A model generated the notes under the pieces. That model did not search any database. It was given only the letters and a program-made list of their open reading frames with translations, and was not told the origin of the DNA. This document shows, one piece after another, positions 32,777 through 43,399 of a DNA stretch of 64,000 bases (within the stretch, counting starts at the first letter, position 1; each line of letters begins with the position of its first letter). The position numbers and the translations under genes are program-made. Origin of the DNA: Corallium rubrum (lineage: Eukaryota > Cnidaria > Anthozoa > Scleralcyonacea > Coralliidae); the NCBI GenBank assembly GCA_964035015.1, contig OZ035998.1, positions 20,354,727 to 20,418,726 on the forward strand, read 5' to 3'.

Positions 32777-32989
32777 TTAACTCATTCCTGTCCGGGGGCT
32801 TCCCCAGAGGTGAATAAAATCGTCTGGCGTTAGCCAGAATAAAATACTAAAGACCGATTCGGACAAGAAAGAGTTAAAGAGATAGTTTATAACTCATTCC
32901 TGTCCGGGGGCTTCCCCAGAGGTGAATAAAATCGTCTGGCGTTAGCCAGAATAAAATACTAAAGACCGATTCGGACAAGAAAAAGTTAA
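32777..32989. repeat. Two tandem ~100-bp TTAA-ended MITEs in the GIY-YIG region
   Basis: Units 32777-32877 and 32890-32989, nearly identical. Ends are inverted (TTAACTCATTCCTGTCCG and CGGACAAGAAAGAGTTAA), and the core holds the palindrome TCTGGCGTTAGCCAGA flanked by AATAAAAT-type words. Related copies lie at 52.0-52.25 kb and 56.03 kb. The other Penelope-like copy has no insertion here. Confidence 0.85.
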
Positions 32990-33746
32990 TGCAACATGTC
33001 TTGTGCTCCTTCAGGCGAGTTGAGAGATTTCTTCCCGTTTCCCCGATGTAAACCAAGCCACACTCACACGGAATACGATACACTCCAGGCTTAGATAAGC
33101 TATCCGCCTCATCTTTATGCGTGAAAAGTAAATTGAACAATTTGTGTTGACTATATACTGTGAAATACCTTCATACCTACCAGCACGATTTAGAATCCTA
33201 GCTCTCAATCTTGTGGGTGCTGGTCCGATGTACGAAAGAGAAACTGAAGGTGGTTCTGGCTGGAACTGAGTATTCAGCTCCGGATGTACCGAAGGTGTCA
33301 TAGAAGCTTGAATCATCTTCTCAGAAAAACCGTTGTTAGTTAAAACCAACTTAAGGTGATCTAATTCAGAAGATGTTCTTCGTCACAAATTGTTCGCGCT
33401 CCATGAACGAGAGTTTTGCACACAGACGATTTAATACTTGGATGATGGAATGAAGTGCAATTAAGGTATCTGTCAGTGTGTGTTGGTTTTCTATACGCAG
33501 TATGACTTAAAGTCCCATCTGGTTTAACGGAAAGCAAAATGTCCAAGAATGGGATAGATTTGTCTTGATTTTGTAATTCCATAGTGAATTTCATTTTAGG
33601 GTGTGTGGTGTTAACAAAATTAACGTGATTGTAGGGTGTATGCAATTAATAAAATTAACGTGATACGCCATTGTATTCTTACGTGATTTAATTGACCAGT
33701 TGCGAAGTTTATAAATGACGTGGGCCAACAACATATTGTCATTGCT

Positions 33747-33776
33747 CTGATAAAGGCCTGAGTCAACAGCTTAGCA
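33747..33776 (+). ncRNA. Degenerate hammerhead-like motif, upstream terminal repeat
   Basis: Homologous to 36997-37026 but reads CTGATAA and has lost the GAAA segment, so it is a decayed copy. Confidence 0.35.
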
Positions 33777-33879
33777 AAGAAATATTTTACGTAGTGTTTC
33801 CACAAAACTTATCTATATTACATTATCGCCATGAAAACTCTCAAAAAATTAATTATCGGACTCTATGGAGAGCATACAC

Positions 33880-35473
33880 ATTCGTCGTTTAAAAGACTGG
33901 AATGTCTTTCCAACCAACGATCGCGCCTGGTCAACAACGTAGCGCAGCTTCTTAAAAAGATGTCGGGACCATAACATCGTTCCGAAGGGTATCCGTATCT
34001 CCACCTCATACTATACTCAGTCTGCTCGAAGAATCTTACGCCAAACTGAGTTTGCTTTGGTAAGAGAACGAATCTCGTGGACTCGTAGAAAATTGCACAA
34101 TGTTGTCTCAGGTATTTCGTTGTTAACCACCGAACTCCAAACAATGTTGGGTGAGGAACATTATACAATTGCGAGTAGGATGATATCTAATTCCTCCACG
34201 AAAAATTTCAACAATTCTCGTTCCACACAAATTGCCAAATATGAGAAATTGGAGAACAAAGACCGAAAACAAACAAAGAATGAAAATGGAAGAAGACAGA
34301 CATCCCGAATAGTCATCAACCTCAACAAGAAAACACTTACCAAGGAAGAAGAAAAGGTATTACCTCTGGGTTTGAATTTTGTGGTAGTGGCCAAGATCTA
34401 TTCCAAAGGAAGAAATTGTTCAACAACTTGAGGCTAAACTGTATTTCCTACCGGGTGAAACTGCCAACAACGTTGAGTCCAAGCTGCTGAAACAATCCGC
34501 CAAGCCAAGCTACCGAAAAGCAATCTCAGGAAAGAAGAAAAGATTGCTTTATCAAACATAAGATCAGATAAGTCAGTACGTATTTTAAAAGCAGATAAGG
34601 GTAATGCTACTGTTGTTTTAGATCGTGAAGAATAATATAAAAACAAGGTAAGTGCTCTCTTAGATACTCCAACTTATAGAGAGTTAAAACGTGATCCGAC
34701 ACCTAGCATTGAACGTAAGCTTTCTAGTAAATTGTTAGAACTTTGTAAGATGGAAAGTTTACCTAAAAACCTCTACCGACGTTTACTCCCTTCTGCTTCA
34801 GTATGTCCAAACTTTTATGGTCTTCCAAAGATTCGTAAAACTAATGTCCCATTTCGTCCAATAGTGGCTTCACGAGACTCTCCAACATACGCCTTAGCAC
34901 AATATCTTGCTACTGTTTTGAAGCCTTTGGTAGTAGGTAAATCCATTCACCATGTATTAAATTATAAGGAATTTGTCTCTGAAATTAAGACACTTAAGTT
35001 AGCTAATGATGAGATATTAGTTAGTTTTGATGTTGTTAGTTTGTTTACGAATGTTCCCACTGAAGAGGCCTGCCTGATTGCAAAAGAAAGACTAGTACAG
35101 TACTTCTAGATAAAACGCTCGTTACAAGAACGAATCTTTCTGCAGATCAGGTATATGAACTGTCAACGCTGTGCCTAAAATCAACTTGTTTTCAATGGTG
35201 GAACAGATTTTTCGAACAAACGACTGGAGCAGTAATGGGTTCCCCATTGTCTCCAATCATAGCTAACTTATACTTGGAGGAATTTTAAAAGAAGGCTCTT
35301 GCAACTGCCCGTTAAAACCAGGTAGATACGTTAAGTACCTGGCCACACGGTTTGAATGCTTTGTCTAATTTTCTTGACCATCTTAACAGCATACACCCTA
35401 CTATGAAATTCACTATGGAATTACAAAATCAAGACAAATCTATCCCATTCTTGGACATTTTGCTTTCCGTTAA
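33880..35473 (+). pseudogene. Penelope-like N-terminal region and reverse transcriptase
   Basis: N-terminal region with KGIRISTSYYTQSARRILRQ and FALVRERISWTRRKLH (about 33960-34100), frame 34057-34431, then a shift. RT frame 34732-35109 has FYGLPKIRKTNVPFRPIVAS, LAQYLATVLKPLV and ILVSFDVVSLFTNVPTEEA (catalytic Asp). Continuing in other frames, GAVMGSPLSPIIANLYLEEF (about 35225-35288) follows a stop, then the region expected to hold the catalytic pair is damaged (GRYVKYLAT near 35325), and NSIHPTMKFTMELQNQDKS leads to the insertion at 35474. Reverse transcriptase of the telomerase-related Penelope class. Not functional here. Confidence 0.8.
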
Positions 35474-36154
35474 GGTGGCTCCATACAGTTTCTTGAAAAA
35501 TGGTAAATACAAGTTTGAGAGAACAAAACACGTGGTTAAACAATTCGGGAAAAGAATAAAACTAAATGTTATGCATAGTTAAACAGTCTGACAATCAAAA
35601 ACTGTTACCAAATAAATAGCAACAGTTGTTGCTATGGCAACAATGACGTTTCAAAATGGCTGCCAATTACACTTCAAACTAATTTAATTCGAAAAAAACT
35701 TTGGTGACCCCCAATTTTTTTTTCATTAAAACTTTTCTTGAAGTATGAGTAATCAATACGCCGATTTAAAAAAAATTCTGTTGAACGAAATTTTTTAAAA
35801 ATTAACAAACATGATTTTTTCGAAGAAAAAATTATTCCTTCTACAGAATTTTTTTAAAATCGGCCTATTGATTACTCATACTTCAAGAAAAGTTTTAATG
35901 AAAAAAAAATTAGGGGTCACCAAAGTTTTTTTCGAATTAAATTAGTTTGAAGGGTAATTGACAGCCATTTTGAAACGTCATTGTTGCCATAGCAACAACT
36001 GTTGCTATTTATTTGGTAACAGTTTTTGATTTTCAGACTGTTTAATTATACATAACATTTAGTTTTATTCATTTTTGGAATTGTTTAAGCAGGTGTTTTG
36101 GACTCTCAAACTTGTATTTCCCATTTTTCAAGAAACTGTGTGGAGCCACCTTAA
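35470..36154. mobile_element. 677-bp foldback element with TTAA duplication (piggyBac-like MITE)
   Basis: The element occupies 35474-36150 and is flanked by TTAA (35470-35473 and 36151-36154). Its arms are inverted over most of the length: GGTGGCTCCATACAGTTTCT at the left pairs with the right end AGAAACTGTGTGGAGCCACC, and inner words such as CAACAGTTGTTGCTATGGC and CTTGAAGTATGAGTAATCAA recur inverted. No transposase. TTAA duplication fits piggyBac or Kolobok mobilisation. The empty site is seen in the minus-strand copy (33513-33535). Confidence 0.92.
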
Positions 36155-36887
36155 ACCAGATGGGACTTTTAGTTATACTGTGTATAGAAAACCAACACAC
36201 ACTGACAGATACCTTAGCTACACTTCATTCCATGCATCATCCAAGTATCAAATCGTCTGTGTGCAAAGCTCTCGTTCATCGACCGTGAACAATTTGTGAC
36301 GAAGAACATCTTCAGGATGAATTAAATCACCTTAACTTGGTTTCAACTAACAACGGTTTCCTGAGAAGATGATTCAAGTTTCTATGACACTTTCGGTACA
36401 TCCGGAGCTGAATACTCAGTCCCAGCAAGAACCACCTTCAGTTTCTCTTCTGTACATCGGACCAGCATCCCACAAGATTGAGAGCTAGGATTCTAAATCG
36501 TGCTGGTATGAAGGTATTTCACAGTAGTCAACACAAATTGTTCAATTTACTTTTCACACATAAAGATGAGGTGGATAGCTTATCTAAACCTGGAGTGTAT
36601 CGCATTCCGTGCGCTTGTGGCTTGGTTTACATCGGGAAAACGGGAAGAAATCTCTCAACCTGCCCGAAGGAGCACAAGACATGTTGCCCAACAGGATAAA
36701 TCTGCTGTTGCCAAACACGCTTGGACATCGTGTTAGGTGGGACGAGTCGTCACTCTTAGCCAGCGACAAGCAATACTTCACGCGAAGGACAAGGGAGTCT
36801 ATTGAGATTGCAGAACATCGCACTACTTCTGAGGAAAGACAGTCACTAAGCAGCACGTGGTGTGCCCTATTTGGAGAACATACTTGA
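36155..36887 (+). pseudogene. Penelope-like RT end and GIY-YIG endonuclease
   Basis: Continues after the insertion with PDGTFSYTVYRKPTHTDRYLSYTS (36150-36299), then MRARILNRAGMKVF and the GIY-YIG nuclease SKPGVYRIPCACGLVYIGKTGRNLS (36478-36699). A frame change follows, then RVRWDESSLLASDKQYFTRRTRESIEIAEHRT and WCALFGEHT at the natural end (36609-36887). The GIY-YIG domain cuts target DNA for element insertion. Frameshifts near 36690 and upstream stops disable this copy. Confidence 0.85.
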
Positions 36888-36996
36888 TTTTGTTTTCTAA
36901 TTAATAAAATTAACGTGATACGTCGTTCTTACGTGATTTAATTGATCAGTTGCGAAGTTTATAAATGACGTGAGCCAACAACTTGTTGTCATTGCT

Positions 36997-37026
36997 CTGA
37001 TGAAGGCCTGAGTCAACAGGCCGAAA
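36997..37026 (+). ncRNA. Hammerhead-ribozyme-like core, downstream terminal repeat
   Basis: CTGATGA, one A, perfect 6-bp stem GGCCTG/CAGGCC with loop AGTCAA, then GAAA. The core and stem II match the hammerhead consensus. The cleavage-site side (stem III and NUH) is not evident, so catalytic activity is uncertain. Confidence 0.5.
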
Positions 37027-37038
37027 GCTTAGCAAATA

Positions 37039-37515
37039 ATTTATCAATTATTGGATGAGTCTGAGCAAAATATCATGATTTGTCGGTAGCGAGACACTGA
37101 CAAATCATGATATTTTGCGATAGACGAGTTCAATAATTGATTTATCATTCATAAAATAGTTAAAAATTTGAAATGCCTATAAAAGTAAGAGCTCGCCACT
37201 CTTCTCTCTGTCTTGGGCATACTAAAATCTTCGTAAAACTTACTTTTTTTTGGCACGAGTCTTGCTTTTTATCTCCCTAAAACTTCCCTTTCCCTATTTC
37301 TTTTCTGAAGTACATTGTCGTTATGGATGCTTTCCAAATACTCTCGATTATTTCCTCGGATAGTTGAAGAACTAGCCGCCATGTTTACGAGAATTATTTG
37401 CCGTCAGCAGCGTTATCGCTAGTGCGCATGCTCATAAAATTATTTGCACTCAGTTATTTGCAGGTAAATTAACCAATCAGAATGTGGGAATGAAACGAAA
37501 TGAATGATAAGTATT
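37039..37515. mobile_element. ~480-bp insertion in the Penelope-like 3' terminal repeat
   Basis: Terminal-repeat sequence stops after CTTAGCAAA and resumes at about 37516 with GTGGCGTTTCCACAAAACTT, which is contiguous in the two other terminal repeats. The inserted DNA starts with a long hairpin: 19-bp perfect arms CAAAATATCATGATTTGTC (37079-37097) and their complement (37106-37124), with outer words CAATTATTGG and CAATAATTG. Element type unknown. Confidence 0.6.
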
Positions 37516-37560
37516 GTTCGTGGCGTTTCCACAAAACTTATTTATATGAGTATGATTTTA

Positions 37561-39038
37561 TATTATGCGGAACTGCAGAAACCATGAAACATATAGTCAG
37601 TCAATAGAGATATGGTCTGGTAATTCGCAAACCTCAAGCTGGTTAACAAATATGAGCTGCGGTTTATGTTGAAGCGTACCTTACACCGTGCACATCCTTT
37701 GTTTTAGGTTTATTAATATTTAAATAGAACGGTTGAGTGATTGAACTGAAATGTTGCTATTGGATAATTCGTTCATTATACTAAAATACAATGGCTTCAG
37801 TGACCGTGCACCATGCACAAATCCGCATAAAGACGAAGAAAGAGATAGAACAAAGAGTTTAGCTGAGTTTCCAGACCATATTTTCAATGACTATGTTTGA
37901 AACCTTGCAGAAATAAGCAAGACGTTTCTTTTTTCGTTTATAAACATTGCCTTGAATAAACAAACGAATCTCCATATCGAAATTACAATAATTTTATAAT
38001 TTCTTAAATATATACTGTAAATATAGATCTGTCGGAATGTTGGAAGGTTTAATGAGAAGGCGTGAATCGTCGCCATTTTTAATTTATTGTCATTAGCCAG
38101 GTGTCCAAATTGCTAAAGGGAGGACCATTAGAAAAGTGATGGGGGCGAACCAAAAAAAATTCGTGCAAGGCAATTTAACAAAATTCATTTTAAGGCATTT
38201 TAAGAAATTCTTTAATTGCATACTGAAAATACTGAAAATAATAAGGGTTATCTAAATTTTGAATTTTACAAGTACCCAAAATACATTTTTGGTTATTCTC
38301 GGGAGTAAATATGACGTTTTCAGGTGTTAGTTTTAATTGTCTTACGTATAAATAAAACGAGAACTTTTATAAACTAACAAAAAACTTGAGCAATAAATTC
38401 TAGGAACATTTAGATTTCAGAGCATAAAACATTATATTTTGTGATTTGTGGGTATTGTATATGATACCGCGGCGGTATGAGATCAAAAACTGCAGTCCGC
38501 TACATGCTTTGGGTATCACGGAATTAACACCATAAAATTGTTCCTATGATTGGTTGCCAGTAAATGAAAAGATATAGTTTTTTAGTAGCTTGGTGGTAAT
38601 ATCGTCGGTTGTTTTGCGAACATGGTCGGGTTTAAACATTTATTTATTTAATCATATTTTAACACGGTAGCCCATCAACTGTAGTCTATATATATACAGA
38701 TAAAATTTGTTATGAAAGAAGAAAATAAAGAAAAAGAAGAGGAGAAAAGAAAGGTTACTTTTCATGGGGCCGTGCAGCCTGCGAGCCGCCTCTTGGGTAG
38801 GAGCGGGAGGCTCTCTGGGAGGCGCGGGCGCGGAGTGGGTGGAGTTGAAAGAGAGCCTGCTACTGAAGCAGTAACTTTTTGGACTTGTGCGTACAGAATG
38901 TATGCAAAAGTCCGATTGGCTAATCCCTTTTAATTAGTAACTTAGGCCTGGTGTTTCTGCAAAATATCGCATCAGACGCTCTCAACTTGATATTTTTATG
39001 GTTTTTATATAGTTATTTAATGCAGGCTGTGATATTTT
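37561..39038. other. Unassigned AT-rich region, about 1.5 kb
   Basis: No coding frame with recognisable motifs. A GC-rich patch near 38770-38850 is not obviously genic. Confidence 0.4.
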
Positions 39039-39841
39039 GAACTCCGATGCCGATGGGCTTTCATGTTGACGATTTTTGAATGATTCTGAGGAGAAAAGAG
39101 GTGAGTGTGAAGTGGCATGGCATAGTATTTGCACACGGTATCTTGTCAGTAGAGAATTTTAGAATTTTTTAAATGATATAACAAATGAGATATATATCAA
39201 ACAGAAGCCATTGAAAAATGTTATTTGGAGTAGAAATTTCTAGGGAAATATTCTTAAAATGGGGAAACGTCGGTCATTTGATTCATTGCGTGAATGTGTT
39301 TATATGGCTGATTCGTATAAACACATTCACCCAATGAATCAAATGACCGACGTTTCCCCATTTTAAAAATATTTCACGTTTAGCTAAAAACTAGAAATTT
39401 CTACTCCAAATAGCATTTTTCAATAGCTTCTGTTTGATATATATCTTTTTTATATAAACATATTTATTAAAGCATTTACCCCAAGAGCAGACCTGCTCAT
39501 CTAGATATATATCTCATTTGTTATATCATTTAAAAAATTCTAAAATTCTCTATTAACACTTGCGAGAAGTCAACTTCCTGTTTATTTGTAATATTTTATA
39601 TTTCGAACAGCGGTTCGCAGATTTTGGACATTTTAACGAGTTTTACTTAACGGAGAAACTTGAATTATACATCAAGTGATACATTTTAGCGATGAGTAGT
39701 TCTGAAATTACTAGCCATCTTGTTCCACAACTGACAAGATGCTGTGTGCAAATATTATGCCATGCCACTTCACACTCACTTCTTTTCTCCTCAGAATCAT
39801 TCAAAAGTCGTCAACATGAAAGCCCATCGGCATCGGAGTTC
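39039..39841. repeat. Large imperfect inverted repeat, about 800 bp
   Basis: Outer ends are complementary: GAACTCCGATGCCGATGGGC at 39039 and its complement ending at 39841. Inner arms include ATGATATAACAAATGAGATA, GGGGAAACGTCGGTCATTTG and TGAATGTGTTTATA around a short centre near 39313. The right arm holds extra sequence near 39448-39505 and 39545-39730. A foldback element or inverted duplication; no transposase. Confidence 0.85.
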
Positions 39842-40011
39842 GCTTGTTTATTTTTTGGGGGTTTCTTTTCTTTTCTTTCTTTCTTTGTAGTTGGTTTTTG
39901 TTGAATATTGGGATTTTTTAGGGGGGCGCGCTCGCATGGGTCTTCGTGTCCCGTTTGCGCCTTCTCCCTATTGGGTACACTATTTTCCTCAGTTATTTTT
40001 CTTTTAACATT

Positions 40012-40170
<159 letters not shown>

Positions 40171-40424
40171 TTGTTTTTGTTTTTGTCTTGTAACTTAGTC
40201 TTATTATAGGGATATTTACTTTTCCTAATACCGAATAATGTTGTTAAATTTGAAATATATTTTGAATTGTTCCGACAGGAGTGACTATTCCCAGCCCCGA
40301 TATGTTAGGGGCGAAGAGGTTTGCAATAACGTTTTCTAATCAGGGGGTGTTCACAAAATGCATGTAAAAGCAAGCGAGGGGTTGTCGCACATTTACGTAT
40401 TTCTATATAGTATAAATTTCTAAC

Positions 40425-40969
40425 CTGTCTTCGTTCTCCTTCAATTGGTTATCTTCTTCCAACGGTGATGTCTGTAATCGCTGAATGTCACCACGATCAA
40501 TTCCCAAGCCGATCAGCGCAGCGGAAATTCCATTCCAGTATGAACGAAAGTCTGTATCTTTTATTCCCGTGGTGGTAACGTGGCCATAAACTGCATTTCT
40601 GTAATTTTTGATTCTTACCAAGTTTGCTTCTCTGGTTGTGTCATTTGCAGGAGGATCATCTTTCCAATTACCAGTAGACAAAGGAGGATGCAGGCCACAA
40701 ATAAGGCGAAGCAAAACAAACAGTAAAGTAATATCATAGTCTGCAGACTTTGATGGTACTCCACTGGGTGGGAACAAAATGCTGAGCTGTTGGGGTGTGA
40801 TAGAGCGTTGGTTGTTGAGAGAACGTTGGTGAGAATTCAAAGTGGCGGTCAGTGCAGCAGGAGGATGAATGGAATCAAAGACATTTCTCATCGCTTCAGT
40901 CTCTTTATCGACGAGCAGTCGACTAATTCTTGTTCCATTAGCTTTCTCATGGTCTGATAATGATGCCAT
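40425..40969 (-). CDS. DZIP3-like HEPN domain, first exon
   Basis: 181 codons plus 2 bases from ATG 40969 (MASLSDHEKANGTRISRLLVD) to a predicted donor ACAG|GTTAGA (G at 40424). The sequence has TEAMRNVFDSIHPP, ITPQQLSILFPP, DYDITLLFVLLRLICGL, REANLVRIKNYRNAVYGH and FRSYWNGISAALIGLG. This is the pattern of the DZIP3/hRUL138-like HEPN domain, with the conserved RN-x3-Y-x-H segment as RNAVYGH (Arg and His fit the HEPN RNase-type motif). In marine invertebrates this domain is often N-terminal to NACHT, death-fold or TPR modules. No close exon follows downstream on minus; the nearest compatible one is the NACHT exon at 22834. Confidence 0.8.
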
Positions 40970-41438
40970 ATTCTCTAAAATGTCACAACAAACCTATCTT
41001 TAATGTCTTTTGTGTTCTATAATCTTTATATGCAAATTATCTTTAAATTCTGCACATTCTATCACCGTGTGAATTATAGAAAGTGTCACTTCAGGGGGCA
41101 TTCAATGTTGTTTGAAAGTTAAAATGATAATACTTATAACCTTTTATTTTCACTTCTCAAATTATTAATAATTGATGTCATTTTACTCAATCAGACAGCT
41201 TCACTTATGTCACATAAATGCTTGCATGCAAGGGCTTTGATACACCGGCGGAATACCGCATCAAACACCAGTGTTTCATTTATGTTAATTCACAGGCAGC
41301 CCGTATATGCGATTCGTCTTATATACAATATAATTCTGGTTATACCCTCACATCTAATCGTCCAATCAAATGTCTACATAAGCATCACGTGTATGCCAGC
41401 CCAATATTTTACGATGTAGGACAACTATATATTGCATG

Positions 41439-41811
41439 TTATAAATGATATTGGGCATTTCACTCGATTACATAGCATGTTCTAAGGATTTAGGGTGAAG
41501 GAAAATTCGAGTGTAGAATATATACATTTTAAGACCAAACCGGGAGCAGTTGCGAAAAATGCAACTACAGGCCCTCCGGCAGGAATTGAACCCACGACCT
41601 TGCGATTCTAGTGCAATGCTCTGACCACTGAGCCACGGAGGCCGTTGCCGAGAGCTTGATCGCGAGTTCTGTATATATAATAAGGTGGTAATGCCAGGAG
41701 AGAATTGGGTATATTATAAATGATATTGGGCATTTCACTCGATTACATAGCATGTTCTAAGGATTTAGGGTGAAGGAAAATTCGAGTGTAGAATATATAC
41801 ATTTTAAGACC
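41439..41811 (-). mobile_element. tRNA-like SINE between two 98-bp direct repeats
   Basis: Direct repeats at 41439-41536 and 41714-41811, nearly identical (start TTATAAATGATATTGGGC, end TTTTAAGACC). The 177-bp interior on minus carries a tRNA-like head: GGCCTCC acceptor-like start, TGGCTCAGTGGTCAGAGC (A box) and GGTTCAATTCC (B box), about 41570-41643. This would be an RNA polymerase III promoter. Flanking repeats of 98 bp are far too long for a SINE target duplication, so either a segmental duplication or a miniature terminal-repeat element is possible. Confidence 0.65.
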
Positions 41812-42357
41812 TTTTATATATTGCATGGGCAGTAACCTTTGGACAGGTGCACAAGGTCAGTATATTTACTTGCCAATTGCACGATTATTTGTTTGATATA
41901 TAATAAAACACCTATTCGATTCATCTTCGCCCGATATGGAAAATATTTAAGTCTCAAATTTTAATATTAAGCTCAACCTTCGGTTTCACCCAATATTGAA
42001 TTTTCGTGACTTAAATATTTTGCCATACCGGGCTTAGATGAATCCAATGACTACCTACCAAGAAGATACCACGTAACCATATACTGCTGTCTGCTGCATG
42101 ATTGTTTCGTACTAGCATTGTGTAAACGGGGTCTAAGATACATAGTGACAGATATAATAATATAGAATGAGGTTTCGAGCAGAGCTTTTGGTCACGTTTA
42201 ATCCTAATGAAGAGCTCCATAAAAACATCAGTATTTCATTGCTAAACATTTCGGCATTTCCGACTTCCTGTTCGCCGCTTTCAGTTGCTATGTTCAAAAC
42301 ACTACCTACGCAGTACGCCGCGCTACCTTTTTTCACTCTGTGGTACTGTGGTACTAT

Positions 42358-42434
<77 letters not shown>
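42358..42434 (+). repeat. (TA)n dinucleotide array
   Basis: About 38 TA units. Confidence 0.97.
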
Positions 42435-42435
<1 letters not shown>

Positions 42436-42560
42436 TCTGCATATATTTTCTACGCTGCAGCATTTCTGTGGAGAACTCACTGCATACGTATATAACATGC
42501 ACGACGTATCAGTATATAAACGTCATTGAACTAACTGGTACATGCAGCGCCGACAATTAA

Positions 42561-43228
42561 AGCCTGGTTTCCATATAGTTGTAACTGTTGTAATTCAGTC
42601 GCCGACTGTCGCCGATCAAGTCTTACAACAATCACGATTTAATAGAACGCGAGTTGTAATTGTTGTAATGCAATTGGCGATCGATCGCCGACTGTTGTAG
42701 AAGTTGAACCGTGTTCAACTTCTGCATTACGACAATTACAACACTCGCCGATGCAACAAGAGTTATGGTTTCGCAACCTAAAAGACCAAACTCATTACAA
42801 AAACCGGTCATGCAAATCCTTTCAAAAAAATCTCGATTTTGTTAAAGAAGTCTACCAAATGACTAAGTGGAAGACTTGAGCGCCAAACTCCGAACTCAAT
42901 GTTCGCAAATGTCCTTAAACGTTCACGAAACATGAGACTCAAAGCGGCAAAATTACTGCACTTGTAAATACTGCATGCTATATTGTTATATATCCTGTAA
43001 GAGTGATTACAAACAAACTTTTAGTCTTCCAATTTGATTTTGAATACCATATTTAGCTCATTTAAGCATTTTAAAAACTGAGAAGTCCTGAGTTCGAGCG
43101 AATCGTCAATTTGAATTACAACAATTACAACTATTATATGGAAACACGATTGTTGTGAAATATCGCAAGCAATCGCCGATCAATCGCCGACTGAATTACA
43201 ACAATTACAACTATATGGAAACCAGGCT
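42561..43228. mobile_element. 668-bp TIR element, TAA duplication
   Basis: Ends AGCCTGGTTTCCATATAGTT and the complement ending CCAGGCT. Similarity of the ends continues for about 50 bp through GTTGTAATTCAGTCG. TAA flanks both sides (42558-42560, 43229-43231); a 3-bp duplication suggests the PIF/Harbinger type, but a longer reading of the duplication is possible. Interior has further internal copies of TTACAACAATTACAAC and no transposase. Confidence 0.8.
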
Positions 43229-43399
43229 TAAATAATTAAACGCGGCAGTGTTACAGACCGACAGCTACACACTCACTTCTATAAGGAGCCTGTTGTTGTT
43301 ACAGTTATTCAGTTGTCAATGTATCATATCATGACTGATACCATATTAAATATCTAAAAACAGGCTGTATCGTGCAGTGGTCGCTACATTCTTTCTACA

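Larger units (their letters stand above)
32364..33644 (-). mobile_element. Penelope-like element, 5'-truncated copy
   Basis: Reads on minus. Begins inside the RT C-terminal region (KMKFTMELQNQDKSIPFLDILLS, 33361-33645), passes RKPTHTDRYLNCTSFHHPSIK, then LRARILNRAGRYEG (33011-33349). It then reaches the GIY-YIG endonuclease (PGVYRIPCECGLVYIGETGRNLSTRLKEHKTCC, 32874-33140), which is interrupted by a tandem TTAA element, and ends near 32574 with RRTRESIEIAKHRT. The terminal repeat (about 32364-32553) has a hammerhead-like motif. This copy retains the uninterrupted sequence at the site where the plus-strand copy carries a 677-bp insertion. It is head to head with that copy. Confidence 0.85.
33645..37560 (+). 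mobile_element. Penelope-like element, near full length, with insertions
   Basis: Plus strand. Upstream terminal repeat about 33645-33840, coding about 33880-36887, downstream terminal repeat about 36888-37560. Shared terminal words include TTAATAAAATTAACGTGAT, CAGTTGCGAAGTTTATAAA and TTTCCACAAAACTTAT. The coding part is broken by a TTAA-flanked foldback element (35474-36150) and frameshifts; the 3' terminal repeat is split by about 480 bp of extra sequence. Confidence 0.85.

Noticed and set aside
41570-41643. Functional tRNA gene on the minus strand
   Set aside because: A and B boxes are present, but the acceptor stem has an extra base and the anticodon stem has a mismatch. It is embedded in a repeat, so a SINE head is more likely.
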